From assembly GCA_002728355.1 (NCBI GenBank), contig PBXG01000001.1, positions 27,266 to 33,009 on the forward strand: 5,744 nt of DNA, in the 5' to 3' direction. Origin of the DNA: Gammaproteobacteria bacterium (GTDB taxonomy: Bacteria; Pseudomonadota; Gammaproteobacteria; GCA-002705445; GCA-002716945). Made by a program: the position numbers and the translations under genes. The notes under the pieces were generated by a model. That model did not search any database, had not been told where the DNA came from, and saw nothing but the letters and a program-made list of their open reading frames with translations. This document shows positions 1-5,744 of the stretch, in pieces (position 1 is the first letter of the stretch; each line of letters starts with the position of its first letter).

Positions 1-1461
1 GACGATCAATCTATTTATGGGTGGAGAGGAGCTAGAAGTGAGAATATAAAATATTTTAATAAACAATTTAAAGACGTAGAAATATTTAGATTAGAGCAAA
101 ATTACCGCTCAACGACTAATATTCTTGATGTAGCAAATAATTTAATCGCGAAAAATAAAGATAGAATGGGCAAGAATTTATGGACAAATACAAATCAAGG
201 TAATCCAGTTTATTTTTATGAAGCATATAATGATGACGATGAGTGTTCTTTTATAGTCGATAAAATTGAACAGTTTGTTGAAAGTGGGATGAAGAGGTCG
301 GATATTGCAATTTTATACAGGTCTAATTTTTTATCACGAAGGTTTGAAGAAGAGCTTAACTCTAGGTCTGTTCCGTACAAAATATTTGGTGGTTTTAGAT
401 TTTTTGAGAGAGCTGAAATCAAAGACGTTTTGGCATATCTCAGAGTTGCTGTAAATACGTCAGATGACTCGTCTTTTGAAAGAACAATTAATAATCCCCC
501 CAGGGGTATAGGTGAAAAAAGTATTTCTGTATTAAGAGAGGTGGCTAAAAAACATAAAATTTCTCTATGGGAATCTATCCATAATGAGAATACATTGTCA
601 TTAATGAGTTCAAGGTGTGTATCCTCGCTCAACAATTATAAACAAATCATAGGTTCATTAACTAGCTTGCTTAGCGAGTTAAAACTCAAAGAAATTATTG
701 AAAAGATTATAGATATTTCAGGATTGACTAAATATTACGACACAAAAAAGAATGAGGAATCTCTTTCCAAAATAGAAAATTTAGAGGAGCTTGTTTCTAC
801 AGCGGAGAGATTTACTCATAATAATTTAGATAGCGAAAATCTCATCCAAGATTTTCTTGATAATGCATCTTTAGAAGCAGGAGAGTATCAATCGAAATTG
901 GATAGTGATCCTCTGCAGTTGATGACCATACATTCAGCAAAAGGTTTAGAGTTTCCGGTTGTCTTTTTAACAGGTCTTGATGAGGGAATTTTCCCTAACC
1001 CTAATCGGGATATCATACCTGGATTTTTAGAAGAGGAGAGAAGACTCTGTTACGTTGCTATTACAAGAGCTATGGAGACGCTTTTTCTGACGTGCTCTAA
1101 TATGAGATATATGCATGGCTCATCATCAGATTTTATTCCATCAAGATTTATAGGTGAAATACCTAATGAACTTATTGAGCCAATTAAAACTGAATTTAAA
1201 AAGAAATTTGGTAATGATAATTATACCGAGAGTAATCATTATGATGAATTTTCCCAAGAGGAGATCTATGACGATATTTCTCAGGACAACGTAATTCCTT
1301 TTATTCGAGTTGGTCAGAGAGTAAACCATCTTAAATTTGGGCATGGTGTAATACTAAGTTATACTGGTAAAAAAGATGATCTTAAAGTACAAGTTGATTT
1401 TGAGAAATATGGGAAAAAATGGTTAGTACTGTCGTATACACAATTGGAATTCATTAATTAA
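1..1461 (+). CDS. uvrD: DNA helicase II UvrD (5'-truncated by window edge)
   Basis: This is an ATP-dependent 3'-5' superfamily 1 DNA helicase of nucleotide excision repair and mismatch repair, acting in the cytoplasm. The frame is open from base 1, so the gene begins upstream; 486 residues are present and about 245-250 N-terminal residues (Walker A, motifs Ia and II) are missing compared with the ~720-residue E. coli protein. Visible in the fragment: helicase motif III DDQSIYGWRGA (residues 1-11), the NYRS motif (34-37), a 2B-domain NPPRGIG helix-hairpin element (165-171), motif V around IHSAKGLEF (310-318) and motif VI EEERRLCYVAITRA (344-357) with the arginine that contacts ATP. After an acidic variable linker, residues about 436-486 (GQRVNHLKFGHG to KWLVLSYTQLE) match the C-terminal Tudor-like domain of UvrD/PcrA, which is known to bind RNA polymerase. 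The close match to E. coli along the whole fragment favours UvrD over Rep. Only 4 bases separate its stop from dctP, and no terminator is seen. Confidence 0.97.
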   Translation, partial: DDQSIYGWRGARSENIKYFNKQFKDVEIFRLEQNYRSTTNILDVANNLIAKNKDRMGKNLWTNTNQGNPVYFYEAYNDDDECSFIVDKIEQFVESGMKRSDIAILYRSNFLSRRFEEELNSRSVPYKIFGGFRFFERAEIKDVLAYLRVAVNTSDDSSFERTINNPPRGIGEKSISVLREVAKKHKISLWESIHNENTLSLMSSRCVSSLNNYKQIIGSLTSLLSELKLKEIIEKIIDISGLTKYYDTKKNEESLSKIENLEELVSTAERFTHNNLDSENLIQDFLDNASLEAGEYQSKLDSDPLQLMTIHSAKGLEFPVVFLTGLDEGIFPNPNRDIIPGFLEEERRLCYVAITRAMETLFLTCSNMRYMHGSSSDFIPSRFIGEIPNELIEPIKTEFKKKFGNDNYTESNHYDEFSQEEIYDDISQDNVIPFIRVGQRVNHLKFGHGVILSYTGKKDDLKVQVDFEKYGKKWLVLSYTQLEFIN

Positions 1462-1465
1462 CACA

Positions 1466-2536
1466 ATGAAGAGAAGAAATTTTATTAAAGCTTTAGGAGC
1501 TACCACTGCCGTAGCTACTCTTGGTAGCAAAAGAGCACAAGCGGATGCAAAAAAATATAAATGGAAAATGGTAACGTCATGGCCAAAAAATTTTCCTGGT
1601 TTAGGAGTTGGTGCAGAGAATCTTGCAAAGATGATAAATGATCTCTCTGGCGGGAGAATAAAAATAAAAGTTTTTGGAGCCAATGAACTAGTACCTCCTC
1701 TGGGCGTCTTCGATTTTGTCTCTGAGGGTGGAGCAGAAATTGGTCATACAGGAGCGTATTACTGGAAGGGAAAACATCCTGCTTGTCAGTTTTTCTCCTC
1801 AGTTCCTTTTGGTTTGAATGCACAAGAGATGAATGCTTGGATGTATTATGGTGGCGGACTAGAACTCTATGAGGAATTATATAACCAATTTAATCTTGTA
1901 CCACGGCCTGCTGGTAATACAGGTGTGCAAATGGGCGGTTGGTTTAATAAGGAAATAAATACAATCGAAGATTTGAAAGGATTAACGATGAGAATACCCG
2001 GTCTGGGTGGTGAGGTTCTACAAAGAGCCGGCGGTGTACCAGTAACCCTGGCAGGTGCAGAAATTTTTACGGCACTACAAACTGGTACTATTGATGCTAC
2101 AGAATGGGTAGGTCCATACAATGACAGGGCATTTGGATTATATAAAGCCGCTAAGTATTATTACTATCCGGGATGGCATGAACCCGGCCCTTCATTAGAG
2201 TGTATAATTAATAAAAAAGCATACTTGTCATTACCAAGTGATTTGCAAAATATAATAGATATATCATGCAAGGCCGTGAATATTGATATGTTATCGGATT
2301 ATATGTCAAAAAATAACCTAGCATTAGATTTCCTTAAGAAAGAGGACATAAAAATAAAAAAATTCCCTGACAGTGTAATAAAAAAACTCAGAGAAATATC
2401 AAAAGAAGTCATGGATGAAGTAGGTAATCATGATGATTACACAAAGAAGATATATAAATCATATTATACTTTTCTAAAAAAAGTTAGACCATGGACAAAA
2501 ATTTCAGAGTTAGCATATTTAGAAGGAAATAATTAA
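1466..2536 (+). CDS. dctP: TRAP transporter periplasmic solute-binding protein, TakP-like (DctP family)
   Basis: This is the extracytoplasmic substrate receptor of a tripartite ATP-independent periplasmic (TRAP) transporter. It would capture an organic acid and deliver it to DctQM for sodium-driven uptake. The N-terminus is a Tat signal: twin arginines in KRRNFIK (residues 2-8), a mild hydrophobic stretch, then AQA with likely cleavage after residue 26. The 356 residues fit the family. Features shared with the 2-oxoacid binders such as Rhodobacter TakP are GVQMGGWF with Q155, the RIPGLGGEV loop with R176 (candidate carboxylate-binding arginine), DATEWVGPYND with E213 and W214, and GWHEPGPSLE with E239. 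In TakP the equivalent Gln, Glu and Trp region holds a sodium ion beside the oxoacid; transferring that here is inference, so the substrate is only provisionally a 2-oxo or related carboxylic acid. The start is the ATG 4 bases after the uvrD stop; no Shine-Dalgarno is evident, so translation may be coupled to uvrD. Its membrane partners are on the opposite strand and converge with it. Confidence 0.93.
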   Translation: MKRRNFIKALGATTAVATLGSKRAQADAKKYKWKMVTSWPKNFPGLGVGAENLAKMINDLSGGRIKIKVFGANELVPPLGVFDFVSEGGAEIGHTGAYYWKGKHPACQFFSSVPFGLNAQEMNAWMYYGGGLELYEELYNQFNLVPRPAGNTGVQMGGWFNKEINTIEDLKGLTMRIPGLGGEVLQRAGGVPVTLAGAEIFTALQTGTIDATEWVGPYNDRAFGLYKAAKYYYYPGWHEPGPSLECIINKKAYLSLPSDLQNIIDISCKAVNIDMLSDYMSKNNLALDFLKKEDIKIKKFPDSVIKKLREISKEVMDEVGNHDDYTKKIYKSYYTFLKKVRPWTKISELAYLEGNN

Positions 2537-3891
2537 TTAAAAATTATCTTAGGTAAAATTGTTGCTATCTCTGGGAAAATAAAAATTAATAATATAACAA
2601 CTAGTTGTATGACTACGAATGGCACTACGCCTTTGTATATATCTACTGTCTTAATCTGATCATTAGCAACTCCTCTCAAATAAAATATAGAGAAGCCAAA
2701 AGGCGGAGTTAAGAAAGATGTTTGTAGAACCATAGCAATGAGTATACCAATCCATACAGGATCAAACCCTAATTCAAAAAGCGCTGGACCAAATAAAGGT
2801 ATTACAATAAATATTATTTCTATAAAATCTAATATAAATCCCAAGAAAAACATCATCGTAAGTATAATGATCAATGTAGTAGTTTTATCTACATCAGTAT
2901 CCAAAATAATATTATTAATTAATTCTTCACCATCAAGCCCCCTAAATACCAATGAGAAAAATGTAGCTCCAATAAGTATCATGAAAATGACACTTGTCAG
3001 CTTAATGCTCTCATCAGAGCAATTTTTAATGATTTTGTAATTTATTTTTTTTTGGATAGTCGTGATTATTAATGCTCCTAGCACACCGAGCGCAGCGGCT
3101 TCTGAGGGTGTAGCTAACCCAGTTATTATAGATCCCAACACAACTAATATAAGTGAAATTGGTGGGACAAAAGAAGTTAAAAATTCAGATTTTTTAATTA
3201 TATTTTCAGTTTTGAACGTCTGTTTTTCTATACTCACGCTTTTGAGATATATTATGTAAAGTATAGGAAGTATAATCCCCGGAATTATCGCTCCAGCAAA
3301 CAAGTCTGCGATCGTCACTGTTTCTGGAGAAAATATACCCATATTCAATTGAGCTTGTTGAAATGCAGATGATAAAACATCAGCCAATAGTATTAATACT
3401 AAAGACGGAGGTATTATTTGTCCAAGAGTACCTGAAGCACAAATTACTCCACATGATAGACTCGCAGGATAGTTATTCTTAATCATGATTGGTAGAGATA
3501 ATAATCCCAACGTAACGACACTAGCACCAACTATTCCCGTGCTCGCACCCATTAACGCTCCAACAATTACAACAGAAATAGCATATCCACCATGTGTGTT
3601 CATGTAAATGCTATTCATTGAAATTAATAACCTCTCTGCTATTTTTGTTTTTTCTAGAACTAATCCCATAAAAATAAACATTGGAACAGCGAGTAAGTTT
3701 TGATTTGTCATTATTCCAAATATTCTATTGGGTAGTGCCAAAAGATATGCCAGGTCAAATAAGCCAAAAGCATGACCAATTAATGAAAATAATAATGCAG
3801 AACCACTTAGTACAAATCCTACAGGGAGACCAGTCAATAGAAGTATAAAAGTGCTAAATACATAAATGATAGCTAGAATCTCAACAGTCAT
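2533..3891 (-). CDS. dctM: TRAP transporter large membrane subunit (DctM family)
   Basis: This is the large transmembrane subunit of the TRAP transporter, the part that carries substrate and sodium through the inner membrane. Its 452 residues are almost wholly hydrophobic, with segments near residues 4-27, 66-80, 103-137, 145-172, 194-216, 240-280, 298-318, 337-374, 380-400 and 423-449. Family signatures seen are GASTGIVGASVVTLGLLSLP (116-134), ASGTLGQIIPPS (152-163), GLATPSEAAALG (258-269), LDFIEI (354-359) and LQTSFLTPPFGF (389-400). The GASTGIVGAS form and the LQTSFLTPPFG form are those of the subgroup often labelled mannitol/chloroaromatic or TakM-like, which agrees with the TakP-like binder. 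The ATG lies 11 bases inside the end of dctQ, preceded by AAAGGG about 10 bases upstream, so the two are probably co-translated. The 3' end shares four bases with the stop of dctP on the other strand. The exact substrate cannot be read from this subunit. Confidence 0.95.
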   Translation of the reverse strand: MTVEILAIIYVFSTFILLLTGLPVGFVLSGSALLFSLIGHAFGLFDLAYLLALPNRIFGIMTNQNLLAVPMFIFMGLVLEKTKIAERLLISMNSIYMNTHGGYAISVVIVGALMGASTGIVGASVVTLGLLSLPIMIKNNYPASLSCGVICASGTLGQIIPPSLVLILLADVLSSAFQQAQLNMGIFSPETVTIADLFAGAIIPGIILPILYIIYLKSVSIEKQTFKTENIIKKSEFLTSFVPPISLILVVLGSIITGLATPSEAAALGVLGALIITTIQKKINYKIIKNCSDESIKLTSVIFMILIGATFFSLVFRGLDGEELINNIILDTDVDKTTTLIIILTMMFFLGFILDFIEIIFIVIPLFGPALFELGFDPVWIGILIAMVLQTSFLTPPFGFSIFYLRGVANDQIKTVDIYKGVVPFVVIQLVVILLIFIFPEIATILPKIIFN

Positions 3892-4393
3892 CCTCTACTT
3901 TCCCTTTAAATTCTTTTGTTAATATCACAAAAGACTGTAATACAATTAATACGCCACACAATGGTATAAGAGACTTAAGAATAAAGACATAACCGAGTCC
4001 ACCTGCCTCTGATGAGCCCTCTAATAATCTCCATGACTCAAAAACCATTCCTGAACTTATATATATCAAAAAGACGCCAAAAGGAATTATAAATATCAAG
4101 TAGCCTAACTTAATTATTCTTTTTTTTGTTTTGGTTGAAAATGAATTATAGAAAATGTCTATTGATACATGTCTATTATGTTTCAGAGTATAAGCAATAC
4201 CAAGCATAAAAATTGTTGCATGAAAATACATGACTAGCTCTTGAGCAGAAATACTCCCAATACCAAATATAGATCTTGTTAAGATCAAGATTGATGTAAT
4301 GATAGGCATCAAGAACATCATTACCATGAGAATGATAGAGATTTTATTAATTAATTTATTAATTATCGCAATCATTAGATACTGGGGTAACAT
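3881..4393 (-). CDS. dctQ: TRAP transporter small membrane subunit (DctQ family)
   Basis: This is the small membrane subunit that pairs with DctM and helps dock the binding protein. The 170 residues show four hydrophobic segments (about 20-40, 52-70, 95-117, 136-157), the usual DctQ topology. Conserved landmarks are QELVMYFHATIFMLGIAYTL (51-70) followed by KHNRHVSIDIFY (71-82), the normally conserved HVxxD motif, and SWRLLEGSSEAGGLG (120-134), equivalent to the family's E-x-S-x-x-GGL stretch before the last helix. The start chosen is the first ATG after an in-frame TGA that directly precedes it (4394-4396), which puts the first 35 bases inside the end of thrB. A second ATG at 4375 would give 164 residues and a 17-base overlap; neither has a convincing Shine-Dalgarno, so the exact start is uncertain while the overlap is not. 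It overlaps dctM downstream by 11 bases. Translational coupling through thrB-dctQ-dctM is inferred. Confidence 0.92.
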   Translation of the reverse strand: MLPQYLMIAIINKLINKISIILMVMMFLMPIITSILILTRSIFGIGSISAQELVMYFHATIFMLGIAYTLKHNRHVSIDIFYNSFSTKTKKRIIKLGYLIFIIPFGVFLIYISSGMVFESWRLLEGSSEAGGLGYVFILKSLIPLCGVLIVLQSFVILTKEFKGKVEDDC

Positions 4394-5312
4394 TCACTAA
4401 ATGATTCGTTAGTATGTTCTTAAATACATTAGGATCTTTAATATGGGTAATTTCCCCAATCTTTGGGAAATGTAGGTCAAGAAGTCTTGAAAGATAAAAT
4501 CTTAGAGAGGCCGAAACAAGAGCATGATTCCAAAGTTTTCTCTCATCAGTATTTAATTCTCTTATCGATGAGTATGATTCCTTTAGCTTTCGCAGTTTTT
4601 CTGTAACTATTTTTCCGTGTGTATCAATACACCAATCGTTTGCTACAACTGCAAGATCATAGATAAATGGACCGCTGCATGAGTAATAAAAATCAATCAT
4701 TCCCGATATTTTACCTGAATCAAAAAGAATATTATCTCTAAATAAATCAGCGTGAATTATTCCTTTTGGTAGTGCAAAATCGTTAAACTCTTTTTGAACT
4801 ACTAAGGCATCTTCAATTAATTCTTCCTCATCGGGGAGCAGGACTTTTTTTAATTTTGTATATGCATCTTTTCTCCATGTAAGATCTCTAGAGTCCTTTA
4901 AATAATCTTCGAAGCCATCACCCAGAATATGAAAATTAGCTAATAATCCGCCAACTTCAGCACACTGATTTTCATTTACATTAGAAATAGACGAACCGGA
5001 TAATTTTTCTATAATTGCCGCAGGCTTATTTTGTATCGAACCACAAAGCTGGTTATCTTTTCTATTATGAACTTTAGCGCATTTAAAATTAGATTCATTC
5101 AGAAAATTCATTAATTTAAGATACTGTATAACCTTATTAATATCTATGTTCTCAAATATTGTAAAAATATATTCGCCCTTAGAAGTTTTTAAAATGTAAT
5201 TGGTATTCTCAATGCCATCAGATATACCTTCCAGTGATTCGAATAGGCCTAATGAATAGTCCTCTAAATATTTTGAGACCTCATCTGACGTTATTTTTGT
5301 ATATACTGACAT
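4359..5312 (-). CDS. thrB: Homoserine kinase type II, APH-fold ThrB
   Basis: This cytoplasmic enzyme phosphorylates L-homoserine with ATP to O-phosphohomoserine, the step before threonine synthase. It is the aminoglycoside-phosphotransferase-fold type, not the GHMP-family kinase of E. coli. The 317 residues match the usual ThrB length of about 316-320. The N-terminus reads like the family from MSVYT on, with GISDGIENTNYILKT (29-43) forming the nucleotide-binding strand region and GEYIFTIFE (46-54) next. The catalytic loop is HADLFRDN (187-194), with D189 the predicted base and N194 a metal ligand; IDFYYSC (206-212) supplies the second metal aspartate, D207; YDLA and NDWC follow (218-228). The C-terminal KDPNVFKNIL (292-301) is also family-typical, so the protein looks intact. 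A general choline- or aminoglycoside-type kinase is less likely given the full-length match. It heads the minus-strand cluster, overlaps dctQ and diverges from polA across 64 bases. Confidence 0.94.
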   Translation of the reverse strand: MSVYTKITSDEVSKYLEDYSLGLFESLEGISDGIENTNYILKTSKGEYIFTIFENIDINKVIQYLKLMNFLNESNFKCAKVHNRKDNQLCGSIQNKPAAIIEKLSGSSISNVNENQCAEVGGLLANFHILGDGFEDYLKDSRDLTWRKDAYTKLKKVLLPDEEELIEDALVVQKEFNDFALPKGIIHADLFRDNILFDSGKISGMIDFYYSCSGPFIYDLAVVANDWCIDTHGKIVTEKLRKLKESYSSIRELNTDERKLWNHALVSASLRFYLSRLLDLHFPKIGEITHIKDPNVFKNILTNHLVNVTPVSNDCDN

Positions 5313-5376
5313 AGCTATTTTATTCTATTTAAGTTATAACTTTGAATGAGTAAAACATATCATAGGTTAAACAACT
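5313..5376. promoter_or_regulatory. Divergent thrB/polA intergenic region with a 12-bp palindrome
   Basis: This 64-base gap must hold or adjoin the promoters for thrB (leftward) and polA (rightward), unless polA and thrB are read from elsewhere. At 5331-5342 lies the perfect palindrome AAGTTATAACTT, whose core presents TATAAC, a one-mismatch -10 hexamer, on both strands. Other -10-like hexamers are TAGAAT on the minus strand (5327-5322) and TATCAT on the plus strand (5358-5363). None has a convincing -35 at 16-18 bases, and in such AT-rich DNA -10-like matches are common, so no start site is assigned. The palindrome may be a shared two-way -10 element or a small operator; both are inference. 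Confidence 0.4.
5364..5367 (+). promoter_or_regulatory. Weak Shine-Dalgarno AGGT for polA
   Basis: AGGT lies 9 bases before the TTG at 5377 and matches part of the GGAGGT ribosome-binding consensus. It is the only purine-rich site in the right position. It supports the TTG as the polA start, because an in-frame TAA at 5368-5370 rules out any start further upstream. Confidence 0.5.
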
Positions 5377-5744
5377 TTGGTTAAAAAAAACGAAGATTTT
5401 TTTATTATTGTAGACGGTTCTTCATATCTTTATAGAGCATTTTACGCTTTACCTCATCTTAAAAACTCAGCTGGTCTCCATACGGGGGCTATTGTTGGAT
5501 TTGCTAATATGACTCAAAAAATACTCAGCGAATATCAACCTAAATATATATCAATGATTTTCGATGCCCGAGGTAAGAATTTCAGACACAAGATTTATAA
5601 GGAGTATAAAAGCAATAGAAAATCTATGCCTCAAGAATTATCTGAGCAAGTCGAACCAATTTTACAATTTGTTGAAAGCCTTGGAATTAATATAATTCAA
5701 CAACCAAATGTTGAGGCAGACGACGTTATAGCCTCACTTGTTAA
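5377..5744 (+). CDS. polA: DNA polymerase I, N-terminal 5'-nuclease domain (3'-truncated by window edge)
   Basis: DNA polymerase I removes RNA primers and fills gaps in replication and repair; only the first 122 residues, part of the 5'-3' exonuclease domain, are in the window. The fragment aligns with E. coli PolA from its first residues: VDGSSYLYRAF (12-22), NSAGLHTGAI (30-39), FDARGKNFR (62-70), YKEYKSNRKSMP (74-85) and VEADDVI (112-118). The metal-binding acidic residues D13, D63, E113, D115 and D116 fall at the same numbers as in E. coli PolA when translation begins at TTG 5377. An in-frame TAA at 5368-5370 leaves no earlier start, and the next ATG (codon 45) would delete the D13 strand, so the TTG start is well supported. 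The frame stays open to the last base; the rest of the 5'-nuclease, 3'-exonuclease and polymerase domains would lie beyond. It is transcribed away from thrB. Confidence 0.95.
   Translation, partial: MVKKNEDFFIIVDGSSYLYRAFYALPHLKNSAGLHTGAIVGFANMTQKILSEYQPKYISMIFDARGKNFRHKIYKEYKSNRKSMPQELSEQVEPILQFVESLGINIIQQPNVEADDVIASLV

Noticed and set aside
216..635. 139-codon open frame on the minus strand inside uvrD
   Set aside because: It lies fully opposite a clearly conserved helicase coding frame, and its translation shows no recognisable motif; it is a shadow frame in AT-rich DNA. The same applies to the frames at 1141-1344, 1423-1683, 1515-1823 and 1867-2121 on the minus strand.
2529..2547. Possible hairpin ATAATT/AATTAT at the dctP-dctM junction as a two-way terminator
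   Set aside because: The stem is only 6 A-T pairs with a 7-base loop and no GC-rich core, too weak for an intrinsic terminator.
2738..3259. Open frames on the plus strand (2738-3040 and 3062-3259) opposite dctM
   Set aside because: They are antisense to conserved DctM membrane segments and have the composition expected from reversed hydrophobic codons; no family features are seen.
4346..4366. Short tandem repeat in the 5' part of dctQ (ATTAATAAA twice, encoding INK-INK)
   Set aside because: Two imperfect AT-rich copies at 12-base spacing inside a coding region are easily produced by low-complexity codon use; no sign of a variable repeat array.
5383..5390. Run of eight A at the start of polA as a phase-variation or frameshift site
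   Set aside because: The normal frame gives a full PolA N-terminus through the run, the upstream ATG frame already stops at 5382-5384 before the run, and phase variation of polA would be harmful.
1..5744. Search for mobile elements, CRISPR arrays, tRNA or rRNA genes, toxin-antitoxin or defence genes
   Set aside because: Nearly the whole window is covered by six recognised genes, and the only gap above a few bases is 64 bases; no inverted-repeat ends, spaced direct repeats or RNA gene features were seen.

Overview
The window is an ordinary-looking stretch of a low-GC (roughly one third G+C by eye) proteobacterial chromosome. It is most likely from a gammaproteobacterium: the UvrD and DNA polymerase I fragments follow the E. 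coli proteins closely, and the homoserine kinase is the APH-fold ThrB typical of Pseudomonas-like gammaproteobacteria, where thrB lies near polA. The low GC and the TRAP transporter would suit a free-living, perhaps marine, lineage. I cannot name the genus.

Layout: positions 1-1461 (+) hold the C-terminal two thirds of uvrD (DNA helicase II), cut by the left edge. Only 4 bases later, dctP (1466-2536, +) encodes a Tat-exported TRAP solute-binding protein of the TakP-like 2-oxoacid group. It meets dctM (3891-2533, -) tail to tail, and their stop codons interlock in one TTAA. dctM, dctQ (4393-3881, -) and thrB (5312-4359, -) form an overlapping minus-strand cluster read in the order thrB-dctQ-dctM. 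A 64-base divergent gap (5313-5376) carries a 12-bp perfect palindrome. Then polA (5377 onward, +) starts with TTG and runs off the right edge.

How the genes work together: dctP, dctQ and dctM should together form one complete TRAP uptake system, with a periplasmic binder, a small membrane subunit and a large membrane subunit. It is split over two converging transcription units, so the binder appears tied to uvrD expression and the membrane subunits to thrB. The flanking genes are housekeeping functions (DNA repair, threonine synthesis, replication and repair). I see no mobile element, CRISPR array, RNA gene or defence system. I see no evidence of an undescribed system; the points worth checking are gene arrangement, overlapping ends, the TTG start and the palindromic divergent promoter region.
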